Assembly (NCBI RefSeq): GCF_000519205.1 | Contig: NZ_JAFB01000015.1 | Location: forward strand, 102,875 to 166,874 | Origin: Amycolatopsis taiwanensis DSM 45107 | GTDB taxonomy: Bacteria; Actinomycetota; Actinomycetes; Mycobacteriales; Pseudonocardiaceae | Length of the DNA stretch: 64,000 nt | Direction: 5' to 3' | Shown: in pieces, positions 26,064-35,600 of the stretch | Layout of the letters: each line of letters starts with the position of its first letter | Numbering within the stretch: position 1 is the first letter of the stretch | The notes under the pieces: generated by a model | The model's input: the letters and a program-made list of their open reading frames with translations, nothing else | Databases searched by the model: none | Told to the model about the DNA's origin: nothing | Translations under genes and position numbers: made by a program

Positions 26064-26869
26064 TCTTCGCGCACAACGGCGCCTTGTGGTGCGCGGCCGG
26101 AGCGCTCGCAATCTGGCCTGCGCCACCCACCGCCCTCGCCCGCCTGGCCGCGTTCTGCCCGCGATCGGCCACGCAGGGGCGACGTACCCGCCGAGTGCGA
26201 GTTCGCGGCAAGTTCCTGGTCGGGCTGGTCCTGTTGCTGGCCGTTCCGCTCCTGGGACCGGCCGTCGCGGTCTCCGCGGGACTGCTGTGCGCGGCGGGGT
26301 ATTGCCACCGAAGGGTTTCGGTGCGTGGCAAAGCGGAGATCGCAGGCGCGAAGGACATGGCGGAAGCGATCCGCATGATGGTCGCCGAACTACGCCGGGG
26401 CGCGCCCGCGGCGCTGGCCGCCGAATCGGCCGCAGCGGACGCGTCGGGTCGGGCGGCGGCAGCGATGAGGACGCTCGCGGGAACCGCGCGGCTGGGCGCG
26501 GACCTCCCGGCCGGTGACCCCGATGCACGCGGGCCGGGCCACGCCGGCCTCGCCACCGCCTGGTCGCTCAGTCGCCGGCACGGTCTTCCCCTCGCGGATC
26601 TGCTCGACGCCGTCCGCCGGGACATCCTGGCGAGCGCACGTTTCGCGGCCCGGATCGACGCGACCATGTCGGGGCCACGGGCCAGCGCGGTCGTCCTCGC
26701 CACGCTTCCCGCCTTGGGCCTGTTGCTGGGTGAGGCCGTGGGCGCCGCACCGGTAGACGTGCTGACCGGCACCTCGGCCGGCCGGTCGCTGCTGCTCGTC
26801 GGGGCCCTGCTCATCCTGGCGGGAGTCGCATGGAGCGCTCGCCTGACGAGACTCAGGCCGCCGCGGTGA
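26057..26869 (+). CDS. tadB: Tad pilus inner-membrane protein TadB
   Basis: 270 residues with an N-terminal helix, a helix pair near residues 50-80, a cytoplasmic helical T2SSF domain (AEAIRMMVAELRRGAPAALAAES...) and C-terminal helices. T2SSF proteins form the membrane platform that the TadA ATPase drives. The start may be ATG 26057 or GTG 26060, both inside the tadA stop. Low sequence conservation is usual for this family; position between tadA and tadC supports the call. Confidence 0.82.
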   Translation: MVIFAHNGALWCAAGALAIWPAPPTALARLAAFCPRSATQGRRTRRVRVRGKFLVGLVLLLAVPLLGPAVAVSAGLLCAAGYCHRRVSVRGKAEIAGAKDMAEAIRMMVAELRRGAPAALAAESAAADASGRAAAAMRTLAGTARLGADLPAGDPDARGPGHAGLATAWSLSRRHGLPLADLLDAVRRDILASARFAARIDATMSGPRASAVVLATLPALGLLLGEAVGAAPVDVLTGTSAGRSLLLVGALLILAGVAWSARLTRLRPPR

Positions 26870-27462
26870 GCGCGGCAAGCGCGGTGACGGCGCTGATCGC
26901 GGTGGCCTTGCTGGCCTGCCCGGCATCGCGGCCGGCCGCTGTCCGGCTGTCCGTGCTGTCCGGCACGAGTCGCCGGCGGGTGCGGGTGAACTGGCCCGCT
27001 CGCGCCCGGCACCGGCCGCGAGCCGACTCCCCCCGGCTCGCGGCCACCTGGGACCTGCTAGCCGCGTGTCTGCGTGCCGGGCTACCCGTGCCGACCGCGA
27101 TCCGCGCTGTGATCGCGGACCTTTCCGGACCCGAAGCGGACGCACTCAAGGCCGTCGCGGGGTTGCTCGCGCTCGGTGCGGACCCCGCCGAGGCATGGGC
27201 TCCGGCACGAGCCTGCACCGGTACCGCGCAACTCGCGCGGGCGGCCCAGCGCACCGCCCGCTCGGGAACCGCACTCGCGGAGGTCGCGGAAGAGTTGGCC
27301 GGCGAGGTGCGGTCGTCCTCGGTAGACCAGGCCGAGGCACGAGCACAACGTGCCGCGGTGTTGATCGCCGGGCCGCTCGGCTTATGTTTTCTGCCCGCCT
27401 TTCTCTGTCTGGGCGTGGTGCCGGTCGTGCTCGGACTCGCAACTCGGCTGTCGCTCCCATAA
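26830..27462 (+). CDS. tadC: Tad pilus inner-membrane protein TadC
   Basis: 210 residues: N-terminal helix, T2SSF-like cytoplasmic domain (LLAACLRAGLPVPTAIRAV...AELAR-like repeats, RSGTALAEVAEELAGEV) and a C-terminal helix pair (LIAGPLGLCFLPAFLCLGVVPVVL). ATG 26830 has GGGAG five bases upstream and overlaps tadB by 40 bases; GTG 26866 would give the usual GTGA overlap and 198 residues. Both are plausible. Confidence 0.82.
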   Translation: MERSPDETQAAAVSAASAVTALIAVALLACPASRPAAVRLSVLSGTSRRRVRVNWPARARHRPRADSPRLAATWDLLAACLRAGLPVPTAIRAVIADLSGPEADALKAVAGLLALGADPAEAWAPARACTGTAQLARAAQRTARSGTALAEVAEELAGEVRSSSVDQAEARAQRAAVLIAGPLGLCFLPAFLCLGVVPVVLGLATRLSLP

Positions 27463-27499
27463 CTATCCACAACAGACAAACGAGAACGAAAGGATTCCC

Positions 27500-27826
27500 A
27501 TGATGTTCTGGAAAATCGAGCGGTCCGGACCGGACCTGGTCGGTGGCACGCCCACTCGGTGGCGGCCGTGGGGCACAAGATCTTTGGCATTGTTGGCAAA
27601 CGGGCGCCGCTCAGGGAAAGACCGTCGCCGGCGCACGGATCTCGGGCGAGAATGGCTGCACCGGACTCACTGGACGTCCGACGACGGAATGACCACGGCG
27701 GAATACGCCATCGGCACCGTCGCCGCCGCGGCCCTCGCCGCGATTCTCTATACCGTCGTCACCGGTGACTCGATCGTGTCAGGGCTCACCTCACTCATTC
27801 AACGCGCCCTGACGGTGGCCTTCTAG
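27500..27826 (+). CDS. Flp-pilin-like DUF4244 protein
   Basis: 108 residues. After a 62-residue basic N-terminus comes DDGMTTAEYAIGTVAAAALAAILYTVV, a prepilin-like segment: a glycine before the hydrophobic helix and glutamate five residues later, as in type IV prepilins. This matches the actinobacterial DUF4244 family (Rv3656c position), the likely major pilin subunit. The N-terminus is longer than usual; a later start cannot be excluded. AAGGA precedes the ATG. Confidence 0.85.
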   Translation: MMFWKIERSGPDLVGGTPTRWRPWGTRSLALLANGRRSGKDRRRRTDLGREWLHRTHWTSDDGMTTAEYAIGTVAAAALAAILYTVVTGDSIVSGLTSLIQRALTVAF

Positions 27827-27841
27827 AGCGGGACGTGGCGA

Positions 27842-28234
27842 ATGCAGACGCGGCAATCCGCGGCGCGGACAAGCATCAATCCGCCGGTTACGGACCGGGG
27901 CGCGGTCACCGTCGAGGCGGCGATCGCCCTGAGCGCATTGACCTTGGTGTTCGCCCTGCTTCTCGCCGGCACCGTCACCATGACCGACCAGTTGCGGTGT
28001 GCCGACGCGGCGAGAGAGGCGGCGCGGCTGATCTCCCGTGGAGAGCCGCGACTCGCCGAGGAGGCGGTCGCGCGGATCGCCCCGCAGGGCGCGCAGCTAA
28101 GCGTTAACACGGAGGGAGACAACGTGATGGTCCAGGTTCGCGCGAACGCCGTGGCCGGTTTGCTGCCCGGCGTAAACCTCGTGGCAGTGGTCCACACCGT
28201 TTTGGAACCAGGCGTTTCCCATGCGAACGGGTGA
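27842..28234 (+). CDS. tadE: TadE-family pilus protein
   Basis: 130 residues. DRGAVTVEAAIALSALTLVFALLLAGTV is a TadE-like N-terminal helix with glutamate at +5 of the glycine. It is followed by an extracytoplasmic domain (DQLRCADAAREAARLISRGE). TadE proteins are pseudopilins of Tad systems. It lies 15 bases after the pilin-like gene and its end overlaps the next gene by 14 bases. Confidence 0.85.
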   Translation: MQTRQSAARTSINPPVTDRGAVTVEAAIALSALTLVFALLLAGTVTMTDQLRCADAAREAARLISRGEPRLAEEAVARIAPQGAQLSVNTEGDNVMVQVRANAVAGLLPGVNLVAVVHTVLEPGVSHANG

Positions 28235-28598
28235 CTCCGGCACGGCGACCGTGTGGGCGGCCGGCGCGATCGTCGCACTGCTGGTGGTCGCCGGAGCGCT
28301 GTTTTCCCTCGGATCGGTGGTGTTGGCCCGCCAGCGCGCGGCCGACGCCGCCGACCTGGCGGCACTGGCCGCGGCCGGGCATGCAGACAGCGGTGGCGAG
28401 GCCGCCTGCGAGCGGGCTCGTTCCGTGGCCGAGGGAATGACGGTCCGCCTGCGGAGCTGCCGGTTTCAGCAGTGGGACGCGCTTGTCGAAGTGGAAGCCG
28501 CCGTTGCGGGTGGGATCGGTGTCGCTTCCGCTCATGCCCGGGCAGGTCCTGTCCCCGTGCACCCGTTGGACGTTCAACCTTCGGGCATTGACCCGTGA
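28221..28598 (+). CDS. TadE-like protein (helicase/secretion neighbourhood)
   Basis: 125 residues with a single N-terminal helix preceded by GDSGTATVWAAGAIVALLVVAGALF and the following ARQRAADAADLAALAAAG. This matches the family annotated as helicase/secretion neighbourhood TadE-like, named because it sits between tad genes and a DECH helicase, exactly as here. The final 25 residues are Pro-rich. It closes the ssd-tad operon. Confidence 0.8.
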   Translation: MRTGDSGTATVWAAGAIVALLVVAGALFSLGSVVLARQRAADAADLAALAAAGHADSGGEAACERARSVAEGMTVRLRSCRFQQWDALVEVEAAVAGGIGVASAHARAGPVPVHPLDVQPSGIDP

Positions 28599-29009
28599 CG
28601 GTTCGGCGACGTTGGCGGTGACGTTGCCGGGCAGGCACGTTCACCCGCGAATCACGACCTTCGGACGTGGCGGGCCGATCACGGCCTACTCGTAGTCCCG
28701 AGGACGGGCGGTCGTTCACATGCGCCGAGCGGTCGCCCGGCGCTCGCCTTGGCACCAAAGGGTGACCGGCAAAACCGTTGTGGAGCAACGAAAAAATGTG
28801 GGTGGTGTCACGTCTTCGGGTGTCGGGCAGGCGCCGTCGGTCGTCGCACACCGATTGTCAACCGGCGTTCGGCCGGCCGATGCCCGCGTGTTGCTCGTCG
28901 TTCCGTATCGGCCGGTTGTCGAGCGGGCACTGTCGGTGCTCACCAACTTGCCGTTTAGTGAAATCGGAAGCCACCGTGGGCGGTGGAGTGAACGAGGAGT
29001 TGTGAACTG
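28599..29009. other. Intergenic region, no clear gene
   Basis: About 410 bases. A 96-codon frame (28720-29010) reads into the start of the next gene but has no ribosome site or recognisable domain, so it is not called. A cold-shock gene is expected hereabouts from mycobacterial gene order but is not present. Confidence 0.45.
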
Positions 29010-29639
29010 ATGTTGGACACGGATTGGTCGGATAGCTGGCGGGGCGCCTTCCGCATCGAGTTGCGTGCGGAGGCGATCGGTCTCGCCTGCCACGGGTGGC
29101 CGGTACTGCCCGGCACCTTTCCGACCACGCCGCAGAGTGGCGGCAAGACCTGGACCGGCCCGGTGCCGGTGCACGCCGACTGGGCCGACCGTATCGGCGC
29201 ACACCCGAACGAGGTCGCCGAGTGGTGGGCCAAGCCGTACAGCCTGCTCGTCGCGACCGGGAAGGTGCTGGACGCCGTCGAGGTGAGCGACACGCTCGGC
29301 AAGCGCGCCGCGCGATTGCTCCGCGCGACCGGTCACCCCGCTCCCATCGTGGCGACTCCGGACGGCCGCTGGCTGTTCCTGACCACTGTCGCCGACCGGT
29401 TCCCGGACCGGCTCGCCACCAGCGGCGAGGTCCGCTGGCACGGCGAGGGCGGCTGGGTTCCGCTGCCGCCCACCCCCTACCAGCACGGTGTCGTGCACTG
29501 GCGGGTCAAGCCGGACGTCTGGGGCTGGCGACTCCCGGCCGCGGACGCCGTCCACTCGGTGCTCGTACGTGCACTGGACCAGACCGACGACAGGGAGGTG
29601 CGTGGTCAGCAGTTGGTCGCGGCGTCCGCCGCGGCGTGA
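29010..29639 (+). CDS. Prim-pol-like protein
   Basis: 209 residues resembling the N-terminal domain of bifunctional primase/polymerases: an early GWPVLPGTF loop, a central LLVATGKVLDAVEV strand pair, and WLFLTTVADRF plus WVPLPPTPY late. The usual DxD-type catalytic pair is not obvious, so activity is uncertain. It resembles the conserved protein at Rv3647c. The 3' end overlaps the convergent helicase gene by 34 bases. Confidence 0.6.
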   Translation: MLDTDWSDSWRGAFRIELRAEAIGLACHGWPVLPGTFPTTPQSGGKTWTGPVPVHADWADRIGAHPNEVAEWWAKPYSLLVATGKVLDAVEVSDTLGKRAARLLRATGHPAPIVATPDGRWLFLTTVADRFPDRLATSGEVRWHGEGGWVPLPPTPYQHGVVHWRVKPDVWGWRLPAADAVHSVLVRALDQTDDREVRGQQLVAASAAA

Positions 29640-32059
29640 ACAACGTGGTCGTGCCGGCCGACGTGGTGACGTACCGCCCCGAGCACGGCGTCCAGTACGG
29701 CCACTGCCCCCGCCTTGTCCAGTGGATCGTTGCCGTTCCCGCACTTCGGTGACTGCACACAGGACGGGCATCCCGCCGGGCACTCGCAGGAGTTGATCGC
29801 CTCCCGCGTAGCGGCCAGCCACGGGACCAAAGCGGCGAAACCGCGATCGGCGAATCCCGCACCACCGGGATGGCCATCGTGCACGAACACCGTTGCCTCC
29901 CCGGTGTCGATGTGCAGCGCGGTCGAAACACCGCCGATGTCCCAGCGGTCGCAGGTAGCGAACAGCGGTAGCAGGCCGATCGCCGCGTGTTCGGCGGCAT
30001 GCAGGGCGCCGGGGACGCGCGCCGGGTCAAGACCGGCGCCCCCCGGTGCCCTGCCGCAGTCCAGTAACTCGGCTGACACCGTGTACCAGACCGCCCGGGT
30101 CTCCAGCTTCTGCTCGGGCAGGTCCAGCGCCACCTGGTCCAGGATTTCACCGGACGGCCGCCGGCGCAGGTACCCGACGACCTGCGAGCTCACGGCGACG
30201 TCGCCGAGACAGACGCTCACCCCGCCGTAGTCGATCCGCTCCTGGGTGCTCAAGACCGAGATGTCGGCCACCTCGCGTGGCGAGGTCGTCCAGTCCGGAT
30301 CCTCCGCATGTACCAGTGCGATTCCGGATTCCAGGTCCAGCTCGTCCACCACATAGGAAGAACCCTGGTGGAGATAGACCGCGCCCGGATGCACCGTCGT
30401 GCAGGCCGATCCGGGATCGACGGTGCCGAGCAGTCGCGACGTGTCCGCCTCCACCACCGCGATCTGCTCTCCGCCCGATCCCCGGATGTCCACCTCGTGG
30501 TGTGGGCGATCCCGTGAAGTCCAGTACCAGCCGCTCGGCCGCCGGCGCAGCAGCCGGTCCGCGACCAGCGAGTCGAGCACATCCCGCGCCGCCGCGCTGC
30601 CGAAGGTGTCAAGTTCTCCCGCCGTGATGGGGAGCTCCGCGGCGGCGCAGGCCAGCTGCGGCGCCAGCACGTAGGGGTTGGCGGGATCCAGCACCGTCGT
30701 TTCCACCGGCCGTTCGAGGATCGCCGCCGGGTGGTGCACGAGATAGGTGTCCAGCGGGTCGTCGCGAGCGACGAACACGACCAGCGCGTCGTCGGCGGCC
30801 CGGCCCGCGCGCCCGGCCTGCTGCCAGAACGAGGCGAGCGTTCCCGGGTACCCGGCGAGCACGACGGCGTCGAGACCCGCGATGTCCACACCGAGTTCGA
30901 GCGCGTTGGTCGTGGCGACGCCCAGCAGATCCCCGGACAGCAGGGCTTTTTCCAATGCCCGCCGCTCCTCCGGCAGGAAGCCCGCGCGGTAGGCGGCCAC
31001 CTGCTTGGCCAGTACGGAGTCGACTTCGGACAGCAGCCGGCGGGCGCTCAGTGCGGTCAGCTCGGCGCCGCGGCGCGACCGCACGAAGACCAGCGAGCGC
31101 GCCCCCTCCACGACGAGTTCCGCCAGGATCCGGCCGGCCTCCGCGCCCGCGGACCTGCGCACCGGCGCCCCGTTCTCGCCGGTGAAGTCCGGCAACAACG
31201 GGGGTTCCCACAGGGCGACCACGCGTGCTCCGCGTGGTGAGGCGTCGTCGACCACCGCCGCGCATTCCTCCCCGGTGAGCCGCCCGGCGAAGTCCGCGGG
31301 TGCCGCCGTGGTCGCCGACGCGAGAACGAACACCGGCGAGGCGCCGTAGTGCCGTGCGACCCGCCGCAGGCGGCGTAGCAGCAAGGCCACGTGTGACCCG
31401 AACACCCCGCGATAGCTGTGGCACTCGTCCACGACCACGTAGGTGAGCTTGCGGAAGAATCTCGCCCATCTGGCGTGGTTCGCCAGGATGCCGCGATGCA
31501 GCATGTCCGGGTTGGTGAAGACCCACCGGGCATGCGCGCGAACCCAGTCCCGTTCGGCTAGCGGTGTGTCGCCGTCATAGGAGGCTGCACGCACACCCGG
31601 GATGTCGAACGAGGACACCGCGCGGAGCTGGTCCGCGCCGAGCGCTTTGGTCGGCGACAGGTACAGCGCGCAGGCACGCTCGTCCTGGGCGAGGCTGGAC
31701 AGCACGGGGAGCTGGTAGGCAAGCGACTTGCCGGAGGCGGTCCCGGTCGAGATCACCACGTGCTGCCCGTCGAACGCGAGCGATGCGGCCTCGATCTGAT
31801 GCGACCACGGCCGCGTTGCCCCGGCGGACCGCAGCGCGGCCACCACCCGCGGGTCCGCCCACGACGGCCAGTCCGCATGCCGCGGCTCCCGCGCGGGTAG
31901 CTCGGCCACGTGGGTCACCGGGTCGGCCGCCTCGGGAATGCCCGCGGTGATCCGGTCCAGCAACCGCCGCGCCCGCTCGGTCGGTGCCGCGGAGGCCGCG
32001 TTCTGATTCGGCGCCAGGCTTTCAGCCACGTCACTCAGGGTGGCACAGGGGTACGACAT
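29606..32059 (-). CDS. DECH-box superfamily 2 helicase (MrfA/Hrq1 type)
   Basis: 817 residues. Motif I is STGTASGKSLAYQLP, motif II is VVVDECHSYRG, motif III ASATT, motif VI QQAGRAGRA. The C-terminal half holds the DUF1998-type domain with a zinc-binding cluster CECPAGCPSCVQSPKCG. This architecture is that of the MrfA/Hrq1 repair helicases (Rv3649 position) implicated in mitomycin-type and crosslink repair. ATG 32059 is chosen; a GTG at 32029 is possible. It diverges from hppA. Confidence 0.92.
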   Translation of the reverse strand: MSYPCATLSDVAESLAPNQNAASAAPTERARRLLDRITAGIPEAADPVTHVAELPAREPRHADWPSWADPRVVAALRSAGATRPWSHQIEAASLAFDGQHVVISTGTASGKSLAYQLPVLSSLAQDERACALYLSPTKALGADQLRAVSSFDIPGVRAASYDGDTPLAERDWVRAHARWVFTNPDMLHRGILANHARWARFFRKLTYVVVDECHSYRGVFGSHVALLLRRLRRVARHYGASPVFVLASATTAAPADFAGRLTGEECAAVVDDASPRGARVVALWEPPLLPDFTGENGAPVRRSAGAEAGRILAELVVEGARSLVFVRSRRGAELTALSARRLLSEVDSVLAKQVAAYRAGFLPEERRALEKALLSGDLLGVATTNALELGVDIAGLDAVVLAGYPGTLASFWQQAGRAGRAADDALVVFVARDDPLDTYLVHHPAAILERPVETTVLDPANPYVLAPQLACAAAELPITAGELDTFGSAAARDVLDSLVADRLLRRRPSGWYWTSRDRPHHEVDIRGSGGEQIAVVEADTSRLLGTVDPGSACTTVHPGAVYLHQGSSYVVDELDLESGIALVHAEDPDWTTSPREVADISVLSTQERIDYGGVSVCLGDVAVSSQVVGYLRRRPSGEILDQVALDLPEQKLETRAVWYTVSAELLDCGRAPGGAGLDPARVPGALHAAEHAAIGLLPLFATCDRWDIGGVSTALHIDTGEATVFVHDGHPGGAGFADRGFAALVPWLAATREAINSCECPAGCPSCVQSPKCGNGNDPLDKAGAVAVLDAVLGAVRHHVGRHDHVVHAAADAATNC

Positions 32060-32284
32060 CGCCCTACCGCGGCGGCAGTGATCACGACCGGGGTTTGGTT
32101 CCCCACCGTGAGAAGTCTCACATATACGGATGGTAATCATGAGGGGACGCCCTGACCGTGTCGCGTCCAGTACCAATACACTCCGGCAAATGACACCAAA
32201 TGTGGTGTAGATCCCTCGCCAGCGTCGGCAAGGCTGTCCGCAGCGAAGCCGTCGCTGGCACAAGGCGACGTTCCAGGAGGACGG

Positions 32285-34582
32285 ATGTCCCGGCAGTTCC
32301 TCGCGGAAGGCCTCGAGCTTTCCGGAGGTGACTACGGCGTCGTGGCCGTGGTCGCCGTGGTCGCCCTTGCCGCACTGGCGGTTGGCTATGTCCTGCTCAG
32401 GGAGGTGCTGGCCGCCGGCCAGGGCACCCCCAAGATGCAGGAGATCGCCAAAGCGGTGCAGGAAGGCGCGGCTGCCTACCTCAAGCGGCAACGCAACACG
32501 CTCTCCATCTTCGGTGTGGTCGTGTTCCTGTTGCTGTTCGCACTACCGGCGGAAGGTTGGAGCGAGCGCATCGGCCGCTCGCTGTTCTTCCTCGTCGGTG
32601 CGGCGTTCTCGTTCACCATCGGCTATCTCGGCATGTGGCTGGCGACCCAGGCGAACCTGCGGGTCGCGGCGGCGTCCCGGGAGGCGGGTGGCCGGGAAAC
32701 GGCGATGCGCGTGGCGTTCCGGACCGGTGGCGTGGTCGGCATGATCACCGTTGGTCTCGGCCTGTTCGGCGCGGCGATCGTGGTGCTCGCCTACGCGGGC
32801 CAGGCGCCGAAGGTCCTGGAGGGCTTCGGGTTCGGCGCCGCGCTGATCGCCATGTTCATGCGTGTCGGCGGCGGCATCTTCACCAAGGCCGCCGACGTGG
32901 GCGCGGACCTGGTCGGCAAGGTGGAGCAGAACATCCCCGAGGACGACCCGCGTAACGCGGCGACGATCGCCGACAACGTCGGTGACAACGTCGGGGACTG
33001 TGCCGGTATGGCGGCCGACCTGTTCGAGTCCTACGCCGTGACGCTGGTGGCCGCGCTGATTCTCGGCAGCACGGCGTTCGGCAAGGACGGCCTGCTGTTC
33101 CCGCTGATCGTGCCCGGCATCGGCGTCATCACGGCCGTGATCGGTGTGTACATCACCAAGGCAAGGTCTGGCGAGAACGGCCTGGTGACCATCAACCGCT
33201 CGTTCTACATCTCGGCGATCATCTCCGCGGTCCTGTGCGCGGTCGCTGCGTTCCTGTTCCTCCCCAGTTCGTTCGCCGGCTTCGGCGCAGATCACGCGAG
33301 CATCGGCGGCAATCCCGCGGTCATCGCGACCGTCTCGGTGATCATCGGCATCGTACTGGCCGCGGTCATCCTGCGGTTGACCGGCTACTTCACCGGCACC
33401 GAGCACGGGCCGGTCAAGAACGTCGGCAAGACTTCGGAGACCGGTCCCGCGACGGTGATCCTGTCCGGGATCTCGGTGGGCTTCGAATCGGCCGTGTACA
33501 CGGCCGTGGTGATCGCCGCCGCCGTGTTCGGGGCGTATCTGCTGGGTGGCATGGTCGCGCTGTTCGCGGTCGCACTGGCCGGCACCGGCCTGTTGACCAC
33601 CGTCGGCGTCATCGTCGCGATGGACACCTTCGGCCCGGTTTCGGACAACGCGCAGGGCATCGCGGAGATGTCCGGCGAGGTGGACGAGAAGGCGGCGCAG
33701 ATCCTGACCGAGCTGGACGCGGTCGGCAACACCACCAAGGCGATCACCAAGGGCATCGCGATCGCCACCGCCGTGCTCGCGGCGACGGCGCTGTTCGGCT
33801 CCTACTCCGACTCGATCGCCAAGGCGCTCGCCACGGCCGGTCAGGCGGCGGCGAGTCTGCCCGCCACCTTCCTCAACAACATCGTCAGCGCGAACACCCT
33901 GGTGGGCGTGATCATCGGGGCCGCGGTGGTGTTCATGTTCTCCGGTCTCGCGGTGAACGCGGTGTCGCGTGCGGCGGGTGCGGTGGTCTTCGAGGTGCGC
34001 CGCCAGTTCCGGGACATCCCGGGGATCATGGAGGGCACCACGCGGCCCGAGTACGGCAAGGTCGTCGACATCGTCACCCGTGACTCCCTGCGGGAGCTGG
34101 CCACGCCCGGCCTGCTGGCGGTGTTCGCCCCGATCGCGGTCGGGTTCGGGCTCGGCACCGGCGCGCTCGCCGGTTACCTCGCCGGCGCGATCGCGACCGG
34201 CACCCTGATGGCGATCTTCCTCGCCAACTCCGGCGGAGCGTGGGACAACGCGAAGAAGCTGGTCGAGGACGGGAACCACGGTGGCAAGGGGTCCGAGGCC
34301 CACGCCGCGACGGTCATCGGCGACACGGTCGGCGACCCGTTCAAGGACACCGCGGGCCCGGCGATCAACCCGCTGATCAAGGTGATGAACCTGGTGTCGG
34401 TGCTGATCGCGCCGGCGGTCGTGCAGTTCTCGATCGGCCCGGACGCCTCGCTGGGCGTACGGATCGCGATCGCTCTGGTGGCCGTCGCGGTCATCGTGGT
34501 CGCGGTGGTCGTCTCCAAGCGCCGCAGCACGGTGATCGCGGAACCCGCGAGTGAGAAGGCCGAGCCGGCCAAGGCCGGGTAG
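32285..34582 (+). CDS. hppA: Proton-pumping membrane pyrophosphatase, K+-independent type
   Basis: A 765-residue integral membrane pump that couples PPi hydrolysis to proton export. The signature DNVGDNVGDCAGMAADLFESY binds pyrophosphate and magnesium, and DVGADLVGKVE is conserved. Lys485 in VGNTTKAITKG replaces the alanine of K+-dependent enzymes, which classes it as K+-independent. AGGAGG precedes the start. A soluble pyrophosphatase is encoded at 63 kb, so the cell has both types. Confidence 0.95.
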   Translation: MSRQFLAEGLELSGGDYGVVAVVAVVALAALAVGYVLLREVLAAGQGTPKMQEIAKAVQEGAAAYLKRQRNTLSIFGVVVFLLLFALPAEGWSERIGRSLFFLVGAAFSFTIGYLGMWLATQANLRVAAASREAGGRETAMRVAFRTGGVVGMITVGLGLFGAAIVVLAYAGQAPKVLEGFGFGAALIAMFMRVGGGIFTKAADVGADLVGKVEQNIPEDDPRNAATIADNVGDNVGDCAGMAADLFESYAVTLVAALILGSTAFGKDGLLFPLIVPGIGVITAVIGVYITKARSGENGLVTINRSFYISAIISAVLCAVAAFLFLPSSFAGFGADHASIGGNPAVIATVSVIIGIVLAAVILRLTGYFTGTEHGPVKNVGKTSETGPATVILSGISVGFESAVYTAVVIAAAVFGAYLLGGMVALFAVALAGTGLLTTVGVIVAMDTFGPVSDNAQGIAEMSGEVDEKAAQILTELDAVGNTTKAITKGIAIATAVLAATALFGSYSDSIAKALATAGQAAASLPATFLNNIVSANTLVGVIIGAAVVFMFSGLAVNAVSRAAGAVVFEVRRQFRDIPGIMEGTTRPEYGKVVDIVTRDSLRELATPGLLAVFAPIAVGFGLGTGALAGYLAGAIATGTLMAIFLANSGGAWDNAKKLVEDGNHGGKGSEAHAATVIGDTVGDPFKDTAGPAINPLIKVMNLVSVLIAPAVVQFSIGPDASLGVRIAIALVAVAVIVVAVVVSKRRSTVIAEPASEKAEPAKAG

Positions 34583-34596
34583 CGCAGGCACACTCG

Positions 34597-34628
34597 GGGC
34601 CCGCCACGGATGTCGACGTGGCGGGCCC
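34597..34628 (+). terminator. Terminator of hppA
   Basis: Twelve-base perfect arms GGGCCCGCCACG and CGTGGCGGGCCC around an eight-base loop, 15 bases after the stop, followed by TGTTG. Confidence 0.7.
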
Positions 34629-34755
34629 TGTTGCGCCAGCCCACCACCGCCCTCGGCGGACGGGCTCCGCGCGGCGGTGACAACCTGCCCGAAAGTTGCG
34701 AAGTGTAAACGTATCGGTACCGTCGGGGTGGTACCCGTCGTCAGGAGGTGTGCGC

Positions 34756-35388
34756 GTGCGAGCCGGGAAGTACCTGCTCCTAGTGGTGCTGACCGGTGTC
34801 TGCACGGTTCTGGCCGCCTGTGGCCAGCCGCCGGCGGCCGTGTCTCCGGGGGGTCCGGGCCTGTCCAGGGGCGACGTGGACCGGCAGGAGGCGGCGACTC
34901 GCTGGGCGAACGACTACTGCATCGCGGTCGGCTCGCTGGTGGACGGCCTGGCGGCCATGCCGACCGTCGACCCGAGCACGCCGCAACGCGCCGTGCGGAC
35001 CTCGAGCGAACTGCTCGGGTCGGTGATCAACGGGTTGGACCAGGCCGTGCAGGGCCTGGATGCGCTGCCGCCTTCGCCCGTTCCCGGCGGGGACGGCGTG
35101 CGCGCGGACGCACTGAGGAGTTTCACCACGGTTCGGGCCAACGCGGTGGCGGCCAAGACGCAACTCGACAGCGTGTCCAACAACAGCAGGATCGATCAGC
35201 AGACGCTGGGCGCGGCTCGTGGCCCGCTGGACGAGGTGTCCAGGCTGGATTTGCTGGCCGGCTTCGACACTTATCCCGAGCTGGCCGCCGCGCGGTTGCG
35301 GGCTCCCGTTTGCGGGCAGCTCACCGCGCATGCGACGCCGGAATCGACGACCGCGGCGAGCCCGCAATCCGGGACCGGCGGGAACTGA
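34756..35388 (+). CDS. Putative lipoprotein
   Basis: 210 residues with a signal peptide and lipobox TVLAAC, then a largely helical mature domain with a Trp-Ala-Asn-Asp-Tyr-Cys segment and a Thr/Ser-rich tail. AGGAGG (34743-34748) is 7 bases before the GTG at 34756, which decides this start. I do not recognise the family. It stands alone between the hppA terminator and the inverted element near 35.5 kb. Confidence 0.75.
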   Translation: MRAGKYLLLVVLTGVCTVLAACGQPPAAVSPGGPGLSRGDVDRQEAATRWANDYCIAVGSLVDGLAAMPTVDPSTPQRAVRTSSELLGSVINGLDQAVQGLDALPPSPVPGGDGVRADALRSFTTVRANAVAAKTQLDSVSNNSRIDQQTLGAARGPLDEVSRLDLLAGFDTYPELAAARLRAPVCGQLTAHATPESTTAASPQSGTGGN

Positions 35389-35419
35389 ATTTCGCCGGCT
35401 TTTTCGACCGGACTCCTTT

Positions 35420-35551
35420 GTTCAGAACGTGTTCGGGTAGCCAGGCCGTGGCGTCGATCATCGGCTGCCGGTTGACCACGATGGCGGCCTGCCTCCCCGC
35501 CCACGTGCAGTGTTGTTGTCTGTCACCAAGCGTGCTCATCTCGCGTTTTGG
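35420..35551 (-). repeat. Copy B of a dispersed ~135-bp element
   Basis: Inverted partner of 11418-11556. On the minus strand, a frame from 35539 reads MSTLGDRQQHCTWAGRQA and continues AIVVNRQPMIDATAWLPEH without the frame slip of copy A. The frame then runs on, antisense to the end of the lipoprotein gene. It may be a small gene, a regulatory RNA or a short mobile element; the intact frame favours coding. Confidence 0.55.
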
Positions 35552-35600
35552 ATAACCTTGCTCTGGCGTTTAATCGAACTGCAGTTCTACCATTGGCCGG

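Noticed and set aside
28720..29010. A 96-codon frame before the prim-pol-like gene
   Set aside because: No ribosome site or domain, and it overlaps the next start.
32543..34591. A 682-codon frame antisense to hppA
   Set aside because: His/Asp/Arg-rich shadow of a strongly conserved gene; no ribosome site.
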